NCBI GenBank assembly: GCA_036263455.1
Contig: DATAGZ010000003.1
Coordinates: forward strand, 1 to 64,000
Length of the DNA stretch: 64,000 nucleotides
Direction: 5' to 3'
Source of the DNA: DATAGZ01 sp036263455
Lineage (GTDB): Bacteria; Pseudomonadota; Alphaproteobacteria; Dongiales; Dongiaceae
A program made the translations under genes and the position numbers. Shown here piece by piece: positions 8,726 to 16,846 of this stretch. The first letter of the stretch is position 1. Each line of letters starts with the position of its first letter. The notes under the pieces were generated by a model. It had not been told where the DNA came from and did no database searches. It saw nothing but the letters and a program-made list of their open reading frames with translations.

Positions 8726-10029
8726 TCATGACCATCTCTGCCGTCGAGCCTGTCATCGCCGCCGCGACCATCGAGCCAGTCGCTTCCGCTTGCACCATAA
8801 ATATTATTGGCGCGAGTATCCCCGATGATGGTGTCGCTGTACTGCGAGGCATAGATTGTTTTGATATTTTCATATAAACCTGAAAGGGTGAGCGTACCCA
8901 ATATCACATAATTACCGCCGGTGCCCCCTGTCACAGGATCAAAAGTACCGCTGGTGAAAGTGAGAACATCGTCACCACCATGTCCATCGATATGAGGAAT
9001 TACATCCGGCGACACATAGAAATAATCATTGGATAAAGTCCCTATAATCACGCTGATTCCGGAGTATTGCGTATGAACATTTAACCCTGAACTCGCTAAG
9101 TCTGTAACCGTACCGTTAGTGGTCGCGCCTTGATTGACATCGAATCTCAGCGCCTGCCCGAAATCCGCATAACTCAGCGTATTAGAATCTCTTCCGCCAT
9201 CGATCATGTCGGATCCAGCGCTTCCGATAATGACATCGTTGCCTTTCCCGCCATTGATACGATCGTTCCCCGCCGAGCCGGTAATAGTGTCGTCTAGCCC
9301 GGTGCCGGTGACGGTCTGGAAATTCGTGAAACTCAGGGACGAACCCAGCCCGTCATTATAGGCCACGGAACCGGCGCCCGTATTGTTCAGGGTAATGGTT
9401 GCACCTGCCGTCTGGGTTGCATGGAGCGCGACAATGAGCGTGTTTGCCCCCGTGCCGCCATCGACCGTGTAACGGCCTTGGCCGCCCGCGGAGATGGTGT
9501 CATTGCCCACGCCGCCATAGATCGTCTGCCCCACATTGGTCGCGGCCGCGATCACGTCGTCGCCACCCGCGCCATCGACGATCAGGATCGGCGAGGACGC
9601 TCTCAGGGTGATGGAATCGCCAAAGTTACTGCCACGAATCTGCTCGGCGAAGAAATAGCCGGTCTTTTGGCCCGCAGCATAGGTGGCCGAGATAGTGAGA
9701 ACGACACCGGAGGTAAAGCGTTCGTAGCTGATAATATCATGGTCAGCTCCGGGGTTTCCCGTATCCGCCCCGATGATATCGATGCCGGTATCGGTTGGCG
9801 CATAGATGATGTCGGCCCCGGCCAATCCGCGCACTTCCGTGACGGCGGGAAAGGCCGTGCCGAAATCCGTGGCGTCTATGATATCGTTACCCGCGGTGCC
9901 TCTGTACTGATAGCCGCTAACGGTGCCACCCGATATGTTCTCCGCCAGGGTCTGGAAGAAAGCGCTTTCCCTTACCGCGAAGGTCTCTTTTTGGATCGAA
10001 TCAGGGCCAAATTTTCGATATGCGGGCAT
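7651..10029 (-). CDS. RTX-type calcium-binding repeat protein (792 aa)
   Basis: Start ATG at 10029 (MPAYRKFGPDS) with AAAGG nine bases upstream. It is the first gene of the minus-strand RTX array. Order of parts: N-terminal region shared with 5507-7438, a middle RTX stretch with its own insert (residues about 290-420, including a sequence around SDYFYVSPDVIPHIDG), then the conserved C-terminal module (LDPNHQYYP, FFNMETYVG, DILDLSPLLTNLF, PVPNHG). The predicted product is an extracellular Ca2+-binding beta-roll protein exported by a type I system encoded elsewhere; this follows from the repeats and target-like C-terminus, not from neighbours. The module is nearly identical at DNA level to that of 1446-3833, pointing to recent duplication or gene conversion. 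Confidence 0.9.
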   Translation of the reverse strand: MPAYRKFGPDSIQKETFAVRESAFFQTLAENISGGTVSGYQYRGTAGNDIIDATDFGTAFPAVTEVRGLAGADIIYAPTDTGIDIIGADTGNPGADHDIISYERFTSGVVLTISATYAAGQKTGYFFAEQIRGSNFGDSITLRASSPILIVDGAGGDDVIAAATNVGQTIYGGVGNDTISAGGQGRYTVDGGTGANTLIVALHATQTAGATITLNNTGAGSVAYNDGLGSSLSFTNFQTVTGTGLDDTITGSAGNDRINGGKGNDVIIGSAGSDMIDGGRDSNTLSYADFGQALRFDVNQGATTNGTVTDLASSGLNVHTQYSGISVIIGTLSNDYFYVSPDVIPHIDGHGGDDVLTFTSGTFDPVTGGTGGNYVILGTLTLSGLYENIKTIYASQYSDTIIGDTRANNIYGASGSDWLDGRGGDDRLDGRDGHDTLSFQAGAWGITLDLTAYFPEVLDPNHQYYPANFLGHGQDGFYTYQDAGGTYVGTFFNMETYVGSSFDDRLFGGWSNDTIDGGAGNDYFRAGIGDDVLTGGDGNDLIFAGPGTDNVYGGNNNDYLNGGASGDDVLYGGNGDDVIEEYSGLNTLAGGAGRDTFVFDALIRAAAQPTTFGVNEVHDTLNIITDFHVGNTTTDVNADILDLSPLLTNLFYQATSLTAIDPAVLSSASATNITDFDYAADPNGTTLGQYVRVVQVNGTGDYHLQVNVDSATGFAAFSGLTTGGWTDVAVLQGTAGTTLTLDQLLANHEILFAPHQQQSQAHGGTLAEYPYVVGDPALAPYFHPTLPVPNHG

Positions 10030-10225
10030 TAGAAGTACCTTTCAGGCTGTGGTATGACGTCGGCTACTTTTGATGCCGCATAAATCGTTAACCTTCTCAG
10101 GGGTTTCGCGCAAGTCCGTATCAAGCTTCTGTTTAATATTTGACAGTTTCGACTAAAAATACGCTATTTGCCACCCGTGTCGCTCCGGCTGGTCACGAAT
10201 TTGCGATTTAGGCCGTTCGGAGCGT

Positions 10226-11641
10226 TCAGCCGGGGGAGAGCCAGCGCAGGGCACGGGTCAGCATCTTGACCCTTGGACTGAATAATTTGGGCGTATAGTA
10301 CTGGCCGGCCGCGCGTTTGCCGATCTCGGCGAGCGTAGGATAGGGCAGGACGGCGCCCGCCAGGGCAGAGAGCTTGAGCCGCTTGTTCATAGCCAGACAC
10401 CAGGGCGCGAGCAGCTCTCCCGCGTGCCGCCCCGCGATGGTCACGCCGAGGATAGCGCCTCTTTTATCCGCCATCACTTTGATGAAACCTTCGGTCGCCC
10501 GTTCCGCGCGCGCCCGGTCGTTTCCGTCATAGCCCAGCTGGATCACCGCGCAGTCGGAATGCCGGGTGCGTGCCCCTTTTTCGGTGAGGCCGAGCTGCGC
10601 CACTTCCGGATCCGTATAGGTTACCCACGGCAGGCAGCGATAATCGACCTTGGCAGGGAGCTTGAAAAGCGCGCGGCGAATGAAGATGCCCGCATGGTAG
10701 GACGCAATATGAGTAAAGGCCGGCCCGCCCGCCGCGTCGCCCAAAGCATAAATGCGCCGGTTGGTGCTGCGAAGGCCGTGATCGACGGCTACGCCCTTGG
10801 CGATGAAGGACACGCCCGCCATGTCGAGGTTGAGATCCTCGAGATTGGCCACGCGCCCGGTCGCCAAAAAAAGATGCGACCCCTCGATTGGTCCGAGGCT
10901 GGTCTCCAGGCGAACACCGCCCGGCCCCCGTGCAACGGAAGTGATCTGCACTTTCTCCAGAATGGTGATCCCTTCCGCCCGCAAGATGCCGCGCACCAGA
11001 GCAGCCGCGTCCGGATCATCGCGCGGCAATAGCTGATCCATTTCGAGAATCGTCACGCGCGATCCCAGCCGCGCATGCGCCTGAGCCATCTCTACCCCGA
11101 TCGGGCCTCCGCCGATGACGATCAGATGCGCGATAGGCGCATCATGGGTGAAAATCGTCTCGTTGGTGAGAAAAGGAACCTCGCGCAGCCCGGGAATGGC
11201 CGGCAGCGCGGTGCGCGAACCGGTCGCGACCACAAAATATCGGGCGCGAATCTTCGTTCCGTCTGCCTCCACCAGATTGGGCGCGACAAAGCGCGCTCGG
11301 GCGGGAATCACACGCACGCCCAGGCCGGTGAAGCGCTCGACCGAATCGTGGGGGGCGATCCCGGCGATCACCTCGGCGACATGCGCTCTGACCCGCGCCA
11401 TATCGACGTGCGGTGTAGCGTTGGAAATGCCGAAGGGCGCGGCGTGGCGCATTTCATAGGCACGATGGGCGGCGGCGAGCAACGCCTTTGACGGCACGCA
11501 GCCGTAATTCAGGCAATCGCCTCCCATCTTGCCCGACTCAATCAGTACGACCGATGCGCCGAGCTGGGCGGCGCCGGCGGCCACCGAGAGACCGGCCGAG
11601 CCCGCGCCGATGACGCAGATATCCGCGGTGCGGTGCTTCAT
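10226..11641 (-). CDS. FAD/NAD(P)-dependent disulfide oxidoreductase (471 aa)
   Basis: Class I pyridine nucleotide-disulfide oxidoreductase. The FAD-binding GAGSAG motif is at residues 12-17, the redox disulfide is CLNYGC (Cys43 and Cys48), and a NAD(P) Rossmann motif is at GGGPIG (about 170-175). The C-terminal dimerisation domain has PYPTLAEI where dihydrolipoyl dehydrogenases have H-P-T-x-x-E, so the usual catalytic His position is Tyr, as in several relatives annotated loosely as mercuric reductase or dihydrolipoyl dehydrogenase; the true substrate is unclear. The start ATG overlaps the stop of the TVP38 membrane protein gene upstream (ATGA at 11638-11641), so the two are translationally coupled. 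This pairing of TVP38 with such an oxidoreductase is a known arrangement. Confidence 0.88.
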   Translation of the reverse strand: MKHRTADICVIGAGSAGLSVAAGAAQLGASVVLIESGKMGGDCLNYGCVPSKALLAAAHRAYEMRHAAPFGISNATPHVDMARVRAHVAEVIAGIAPHDSVERFTGLGVRVIPARARFVAPNLVEADGTKIRARYFVVATGSRTALPAIPGLREVPFLTNETIFTHDAPIAHLIVIGGGPIGVEMAQAHARLGSRVTILEMDQLLPRDDPDAAALVRGILRAEGITILEKVQITSVARGPGGVRLETSLGPIEGSHLFLATGRVANLEDLNLDMAGVSFIAKGVAVDHGLRSTNRRIYALGDAAGGPAFTHIASYHAGIFIRRALFKLPAKVDYRCLPWVTYTDPEVAQLGLTEKGARTRHSDCAVIQLGYDGNDRARAERATEGFIKVMADKRGAILGVTIAGRHAGELLAPWCLAMNKRLKLSALAGAVLPYPTLAEIGKRAAGQYYTPKLFSPRVKMLTRALRWLSPG

Positions 11642-12333
11642 GCCCGACGCAGCCGGCGCGCGAGCGCGGGCAATAGCGCCACGACCGCCAGCGCCACGAA
11701 CGCACCAATGATCTTGGGGGTAAGAATGCCCCGCAGGGAAAATTCCTGGTTCTGGACGATAAGCTCGCCCAGGCCCGCGCCGAAGGTCGCATAAATGGCC
11801 GTGCCGGGAATGATGCCCAGCAGAGTGGCGACCGCGAAAACCCGCAACCGGACATTGAGCAGCGCGGGCGCGAGGTTGGCGACCCAGAAGGGCACGATCG
11901 GCAGGAAGCGCAGCGCGAACATATAGGACCATTCATCCCGGGCGAAGCCGTCCTGGAGCTTGACGAGCCACGGGCCGGCGCGCGCGCGCAGAAACGCACC
12001 CAGCGAGGAGCGGGCAATCAGGAAGATAATCACCGCTCCCGAGGTTGCGGCGCAGACCGCCAGCGCCGTGCCCCAGAGGGCACCGAACAGACACCCTCCG
12101 AACACGGTCAGGATCGTGCCGCCAGGCACCGACAGCGCGACGCACACAACGTAGGCCAGGAAGAAAATCAGGGCGGCCCATAGGAAATGCGCCTCGACAA
12201 AGGCGCGCCATTCGCCGTAATGGATTCGCAGGGCCGAAGGGCTCAACCACTCCGCTGCGCCGGAGACCCAGACGGTTCCGAGCGCGACCAGCAGCAGCGC
12301 AAGAGCCAACCAGCGCAGCCAGTTTCTTGTCAT
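11638..12333 (-). CDS. TVP38/TMEM64 family membrane protein (231 aa)
   Basis: Start ATG at 12333 (MTRNWLRWLAL) follows AGGTGGG. The protein has an N-terminal membrane segment and several further hydrophobic helices, with the VTT/SNARE-associated-like core: LSVPGGTILTVFGG, then ARSSLGAFL and a conserved ALRFLPIVPFWVANLAPALL segment followed by GIIPGTAIYATFGAGLG. These are hallmarks of the DedA/TVP38 superfamily, thought to be involved in lipid scrambling or membrane homeostasis. The 3' end overlaps the oxidoreductase by four bases. The exact role here is unknown. Confidence 0.88.
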   Translation of the reverse strand: MTRNWLRWLALALLLVALGTVWVSGAAEWLSPSALRIHYGEWRAFVEAHFLWAALIFFLAYVVCVALSVPGGTILTVFGGCLFGALWGTALAVCAATSGAVIIFLIARSSLGAFLRARAGPWLVKLQDGFARDEWSYMFALRFLPIVPFWVANLAPALLNVRLRVFAVATLLGIIPGTAIYATFGAGLGELIVQNQEFSLRGILTPKIIGAFVALAVVALLPALARRLRRA

Positions 12334-12465
12334 GTCCCACCTTGGCGGCTCGACCCCGCCTGTGCAAGCGGAAAGTGCAATCCGCACCGCAGCGAATGTT
12401 TTCGCTCCGCTTACCAGTCTTTAAATTCCGTGGGTTTATCTTCGCCGTACAACCAGCGAGGTTTT

Positions 12466-13041
12466 ATGAAATTTCCGCGAATCATCCTGGCCGCCACTCT
12501 GGCGGTCGTCGCCCATCATGCCTGGGCCATCGACATTACCGAACCCGTTAATAAACTGATTGCCGAAAATATTTCTTATTGGGTCGAAGATCCGGCGCTG
12601 ATCGAAGCCATTAAGGCCCAGAATGCGGCGCACGTCGCCTTCACCCAGGCCGATATAGATAAAATGGACAAGCAATGGACGGCCGAGGTCAACCAACCCA
12701 CCAAGCCGCTGATCGACAGTGTCCTCAATAATACGGCCTCCCATTTCCTGGCCAAGGTCAAGGCCGACAGCAAGGGGTTGTTTACCGAAATCTTCGCCAT
12801 GGACAACAAGGGTCTCAATGTCGGGCAGAGCGATGTGACATCCGATTATTGGCAAGGCGACGAAGCCAAGTTCAAAAAGACTTTTCCGTTGGGCGCCAAG
12901 TCGGTTTTCATCGACAAGGTGGAGAAGGATGATTCCACCCAGCAATTGCAGAGCCAGGTGAGCATGACCGTCGTGGATCCCGCTGACCAGAGCCCGATCG
13001 GGGCTATCACCATCGGTGTCAATGTCGATATGCTGCAATAA
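12466..13041 (+). CDS. Secreted Cache/PDC-like periplasmic protein (191 aa)
   Basis: Start ATG at 12466 (MKFPRIILAATL) with GCGAGG upstream. Residues 1-22 form a signal peptide ending HHAWA, with cleavage before IDITEP. The mature part has a helical front (residues 25-85) and a sensor-fold-like core (about 95-190: EIFAMDNKGLNVG, SDYWQGDEAKF, VSMTVVDP, GAITIGVNV), the pattern of a PDC/Cache ligand-binding domain but with no membrane anchor. Only 3 bp separate it from the chemoreceptor gene, so the two are very likely co-translated and the protein may present a ligand to that receptor. The ligand is unknown. The fold assignment is from pattern reading; structure prediction would settle it. Confidence 0.82.
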   Translation: MKFPRIILAATLAVVAHHAWAIDITEPVNKLIAENISYWVEDPALIEAIKAQNAAHVAFTQADIDKMDKQWTAEVNQPTKPLIDSVLNNTASHFLAKVKADSKGLFTEIFAMDNKGLNVGQSDVTSDYWQGDEAKFKKTFPLGAKSVFIDKVEKDDSTQQLQSQVSMTVVDPADQSPIGAITIGVNVDMLQ

Positions 13042-13044
13042 GCG

Positions 13045-14898
13045 ATGACTATCGGATCGAGACTTGCGGGGTTGATGGGGTTGGCGACGGCTTTGGGCTT
13101 CGCCTTGCTTGCCACGATCCAGGTGGTGGATGTCGGGCAAATCCTGCGCAGCCAAGCGGCCGAAGCCGACAATGCCGTCGCCCGCCTGCTCGCCAGCGAG
13201 ATAAGCGGCGCCGTGAAGTGGGCCAAACAGGACGTCGTTCAGAAATCCTTCGCGGATTTTCTGGCCAACAGCAATGCAAGCGTGGCGGCAATCGTGGCCC
13301 TCGATCAAAACTCGGCGCCGTTGCTCCTGCTCGAGCCCAGCGCCGGGAGCGCGCCTGCCCTTCAGAGCTTCGCCAAGATAACCCCCGACCGCGTCCACTC
13401 TCAGGAAACGGATTCGCTCCGCTTCATCGCCGTACCGATCACAGACGCAAAGGCAGGCCATATCGGCACGCTCGCCATCGCTTATGATACGACCAAGCAG
13501 CGGGCGGACCTCCGTCACTTGATGGTGCGCCAAATCGCAACCGCTGGCGCGGTCCTGTCTGTCATCATCGCACTTCTCATTCTCGCGTGCCGGCGGCAGA
13601 TCGGGCGGCCGTTGGGCCAAATCGTCGCGTCGCTTGGCGCGCTTACCCAGAATAATTACGGGACAATTCTCCCTGCTGTGCCACGCCGGAAAGATGAAGT
13701 TGCACGGATCTGGGAAGCGCTGCACGCGCTCCGCGCGCCGCTTTTGTCCGCCTTCCGTTTGTCCCAGGTGGTGCATTCGATGCCCAGCGCGGTCATCACG
13801 GCAGATGCGCGGTGGGAGTACCGGATCGATTACGCCAATCCCGCGGCGGCGGCGATTCGCGAGCTTCTTCCGGGCGACACGCTCGCCGCCATGCTCGCGC
13901 CCTCCACGACGCTTCGGGACGTCTTCGACGCGCCCGAGCGCCTGCCACTCTCGGAAAAACTCAGCGTCAAGGGAGAGACCATCAATATCACCATGGCGGC
14001 CATTCGCGATGCCAAGGGGGTCTATGTCGGACCGATGCTTGCCTTGTCGCTCACCACCGGCGCTGAAGCCGTCGCCCGCCGCTTCGAGGAAAACATCAAG
14101 GGCGCCATCGATCGCGTCACCTCTATGTCGCACCGCCTTCGCGGGGCGGTCGAATCGATGAACAACGAGGCCGTACTCTCGATGCGCCGCTCGGAAGACG
14201 TGTCGCGCCTGGCCCATGATGCCAGCACCAACGTCCAGTCCATCGCCGCCGCGACCGAAGAACTATCTGTTTCCGTGCAGGGCATTGGTGGTCATGTCGA
14301 TCAATCGACTTCCATCGCCGAGGAAGCCGTCAGGATGGTCGAAGCCACCAACGGTACTATGAAAAGCCTGGCCGATGCAGGGCGTAAGATAGGCGAGATC
14401 GTGACCCTGATCGGCGATGTGGCCAATCAGACCAACCTCCTTGCGCTCAACGCCACGATCGAGGCCGCACGCGCCGGAGATGCCGGCAAGGGCTTCGCCG
14501 TGGTAGCGTCCGAAGTCAAGAATCTCGCGACCCAAACCGCACAGGCAACCGGCGATATCGCCTCCCATATCGGTCATATGCAGCGCGTCACGGCTGAATC
14601 CGTTACGGCCATCGACCAGATCGGCGCGATCATCGGGCGAATCCATGAATCTTCTCGCGCCATCGCGCAGGTAATTGCCGACCAGGGCGCCGCCACCCGA
14701 AATATCGCGGAGAATAGCGCCGCAGCCTCGGATGGCGCCCGCGATGTCACCGATACGATCGGTGAGGTGCGGCAATCGGCAGAGCAGGCCGGCAAAATGG
14801 CGGCCGATTTGCTCGCCTCCGCCCACGCCATGGATGACGAGGCCCGCGCGCTATCGCGCCAAGTCGCGGATTTCCTCCGGACCGTTCGCGCCGCGTGA
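13045..14898 (+). CDS. Methyl-accepting chemotaxis protein (617 aa)
   Basis: Membrane segments at about residues 7-27 and 166-181 flank a periplasmic region of roughly 140 residues. After a HAMP-like linker, residues about 245-345 look like a PAS domain (VVHSMPSAVITADA). The coiled-coil signalling domain follows, with the highly conserved hairpin tip around residues 453-480 (DVANQTNLLALNATIEAARA, then GKGFAVVASEVKNLA). Such receptors control CheA and flagellar or type IV pilus motility. Its gene begins 3 bp after the Cache-like periplasmic protein, suggesting the pair works as a two-part sensor. No CheW/CheA genes are in the window, and no CheR-docking pentapeptide is visible at the C-terminus. 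Confidence 0.93.
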   Translation: MTIGSRLAGLMGLATALGFALLATIQVVDVGQILRSQAAEADNAVARLLASEISGAVKWAKQDVVQKSFADFLANSNASVAAIVALDQNSAPLLLLEPSAGSAPALQSFAKITPDRVHSQETDSLRFIAVPITDAKAGHIGTLAIAYDTTKQRADLRHLMVRQIATAGAVLSVIIALLILACRRQIGRPLGQIVASLGALTQNNYGTILPAVPRRKDEVARIWEALHALRAPLLSAFRLSQVVHSMPSAVITADARWEYRIDYANPAAAAIRELLPGDTLAAMLAPSTTLRDVFDAPERLPLSEKLSVKGETINITMAAIRDAKGVYVGPMLALSLTTGAEAVARRFEENIKGAIDRVTSMSHRLRGAVESMNNEAVLSMRRSEDVSRLAHDASTNVQSIAAATEELSVSVQGIGGHVDQSTSIAEEAVRMVEATNGTMKSLADAGRKIGEIVTLIGDVANQTNLLALNATIEAARAGDAGKGFAVVASEVKNLATQTAQATGDIASHIGHMQRVTAESVTAIDQIGAIIGRIHESSRAIAQVIADQGAATRNIAENSAAASDGARDVTDTIGEVRQSAEQAGKMAADLLASAHAMDDEARALSRQVADFLRTVRAA

Positions 14899-14931
14899 TT
14901 ATGCCGCGCATTGCGTTGGGATAAGTTTCGC

Positions 14932-16437
14932 CTATTCCGATTCGCCGGAAAGGGGGATTCCGTAAGCCCGCCACCGCTCCGTCACTTCCGCGACGATGCG
15001 CGGGTCCATGACGATCTTGCGGCCCCATTCACGACTGGTCTCGGGCGGCATCTTATTAGTGGCGTCCAGGCCCATCTTACCTCCGAGCCCCGATTCGGGA
15101 GAGGCGAAATCGAGATAATCAATGGGCGTGCGCTCGATCAGCATGGTATCGCGCACCGGATCCATGCGGGTCGCGACCGCCCACATTACATCTTTCCAGT
15201 CGCGCGCATTGATGTCGTCATCTACCACGATCACGAATTTTGTGTAGAGGAACTGCCGCAGAAACGACCAGACGCCCATCATCACCCTGCGCGCCTGCCC
15301 AGGATAGCTCTTCTTGATCGCGACCACGGCGATACGGTAGGAGCAGCCCTCGGGTGGCAGCCAGAAATCGGTTATCTCGGGAAATTGCTGCTGAAGAAGC
15401 GGGACGAACACCTCATTGAGGGCCTCGCCCAGAACCGAAGGTTCGTCGGGTGGGCGACCGGTGAAGGTTGAGAGATAGATCGGATCGCGGCGCATGGTGA
15501 TGGCGCTTGCGGTAAAGACCGGAAATTGTTCGACGGCATTATAATAGCCGGTGTGGTCGCCATAGGGCCCCTCGTCCTGATACTCCTCCAGCGAGACATG
15601 TCCTTCGATGACGATCTCGGCCTGCGCTGGCACAGCGAGCGGAACGGTCTGGCAAGGGACCAGATCCAGCCGCGACCCGCGCAGAAAACCGGCAAAATGA
15701 TATTCGGAAAAGGTCTCGGGCAGCGGCGTCACCGCGGCAAGAATCGTGGCGGGGTCCGCGCCGATCACGATCGCGGCAGGCAGCGGCGCACGCCGGGTCC
15801 TGGCCCAAGCGCGATGATGGTGCGCCCCGCCGCGATGCTTGAGCCAGCGCATCAGGGTGCGATTCCGCCCTAGGAGCTGCATCCGATATATGCCCAAATT
15901 GAAATTATCCTCGGCGCTTTCGCCCGGTCCCTTGGTAACGACCAGCGGCCAGGTGATGAGTGGCGCGGGCTCTCCCGGCCAACAGGTCTGCACCGGCAGA
16001 CGGGTAAGATCGACCTCCTCGCCCTGGAATATCCTATCTTGCACCGGGCCGTATCCTACCATGCGTGGGCGCATCGATAGGGCCTGCCGGAGGAGGGGCA
16101 ACTTGTCCCATGCCTCGCGCAGACCTTGAGGGGGCGTGGGTTGGCGCAACTCAGCCAGGGTTTCGCCCAGCGCGCGCAGCTCCGAGGGTGCCCGCCCCAT
16201 TCCCAAGGCGACCCGCCCGACCGTGCCAAACAGATTCGTGAGGACCGGCATGTCATAGGCACGACCCGTGGCGCGCCGGATGGGCTTTTCAAAGAGCAGA
16301 GCGGGTCCGCCATGCGCCAAGACGCGCCTGTGAATTTCCGTCATCTCAAGGTCGGGATCGACCGGCACGGCAACGCGCACGAGATCACCGCTTCTCTCGA
16401 GCCTCGCCATGAAATCGCGCAGGGATTGATCGGGCAT
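14932..16437 (-). CDS. ubiD: UbiD family decarboxylase (501 aa)
   Basis: Prenyl-FMN-dependent decarboxylase; in ubiquinone synthesis it removes the carboxyl group from 3-polyprenyl-4-hydroxybenzoate. The N-terminus LRDFMARLERSGDLVRV and the segments EMTEIHRRVLAHGGPALLFE, NLGIYRMQLLGRN and EGPYGDHTGYYN are typical, the last containing the catalytic-region Glu and metal/prenyl-FMN ligands. The start at 16437 (MPDQSLRDF) matches family N-termini; the ATG at 16452 has an AGGAGG only one base upstream, so it is less convenient, though not excluded. It converges with the chemoreceptor gene (33 bp apart). The ubiX flavin prenyltransferase needed for its cofactor is not in the window; ubiE and ubiB are about 28 kb away. 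Confidence 0.93.
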   Translation of the reverse strand: MPDQSLRDFMARLERSGDLVRVAVPVDPDLEMTEIHRRVLAHGGPALLFEKPIRRATGRAYDMPVLTNLFGTVGRVALGMGRAPSELRALGETLAELRQPTPPQGLREAWDKLPLLRQALSMRPRMVGYGPVQDRIFQGEEVDLTRLPVQTCWPGEPAPLITWPLVVTKGPGESAEDNFNLGIYRMQLLGRNRTLMRWLKHRGGAHHHRAWARTRRAPLPAAIVIGADPATILAAVTPLPETFSEYHFAGFLRGSRLDLVPCQTVPLAVPAQAEIVIEGHVSLEEYQDEGPYGDHTGYYNAVEQFPVFTASAITMRRDPIYLSTFTGRPPDEPSVLGEALNEVFVPLLQQQFPEITDFWLPPEGCSYRIAVVAIKKSYPGQARRVMMGVWSFLRQFLYTKFVIVVDDDINARDWKDVMWAVATRMDPVRDTMLIERTPIDYLDFASPESGLGGKMGLDATNKMPPETSREWGRKIVMDPRIVAEVTERWRAYGIPLSGESE

Positions 16438-16585
16438 GGGGTCTTCTATCATGCCTCCTGTTTTTTTCCCATGGTATCAGCTTTGGCACTGTTATCTGAT
16501 CGCCTCCATATGCAGCCAGGAGATCGCTAAGATGGCGGTCGTGATATTCTCTCTATAGTTGCATACCTTCACAGGCGCCGATAAG

Positions 16586-16768
16586 ATGGCGGCGATGTCC
16601 GATGACCGCACGCGCCGCCTCGAAGGTATCTATCACTGCCTGCAAATCCTCAAAGAAGAGACCCGGCATCTGCATGAATTGTCCACTCTGATCGGTATCG
16701 CCGCCGATCTTGCCTTGCTGTCCAAAGGCGAGGGAGCGAGAGAAGAAAACCGCGACGCCCTTCCCTGA
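16586..16768 (+). CDS. Small hypothetical protein (60 aa)
   Basis: A short frame (MAAMSDDRTRRLEGIY...) with plausible composition: an amphipathic, acidic and hydrophobic middle (CLQILKEETRHLHELSTLIG) that could be one or two helices. It ends 78 bp before the acetoacetyl-CoA synthetase start and is on the same strand. The start is uncertain: ATG at 16586 or 16595, or TTG at 16559; none has a strong ribosome binding site. No family recognised. It may be spurious. Confidence 0.45.
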   Translation: MAAMSDDRTRRLEGIYHCLQILKEETRHLHELSTLIGIAADLALLSKGEGAREENRDALP

Positions 16769-16846
16769 ACTGAAGTTCTCCTCCATAGGTTTGAGAGAGG
16801 TGCTATTTTTCCCCGCTGCGCTATGATGTTTGGAAGGGGAGAGAAT

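Noticed and set aside
1..10029. CRISPR-like or satellite repeats in the RTX region
   Set aside because: The periodicity is coding (27-nt nonapeptide repeats and duplicated modules), with degenerate units and no regular spacers.
10226..11641. Mercuric reductase and a mercury-resistance locus
   Set aside because: No MerR/MerT/MerP genes, no N-terminal metal-binding domain or C-terminal Cys pair; the context is a TVP38 protein.
12436..14217. 593-codon minus-strand frame opposite the Cache-like protein and MCP
   Set aside because: The plus-strand genes have a signal peptide, conserved MCP hairpin and good start; the opposite frame matches nothing and reflects GC-rich codon use.
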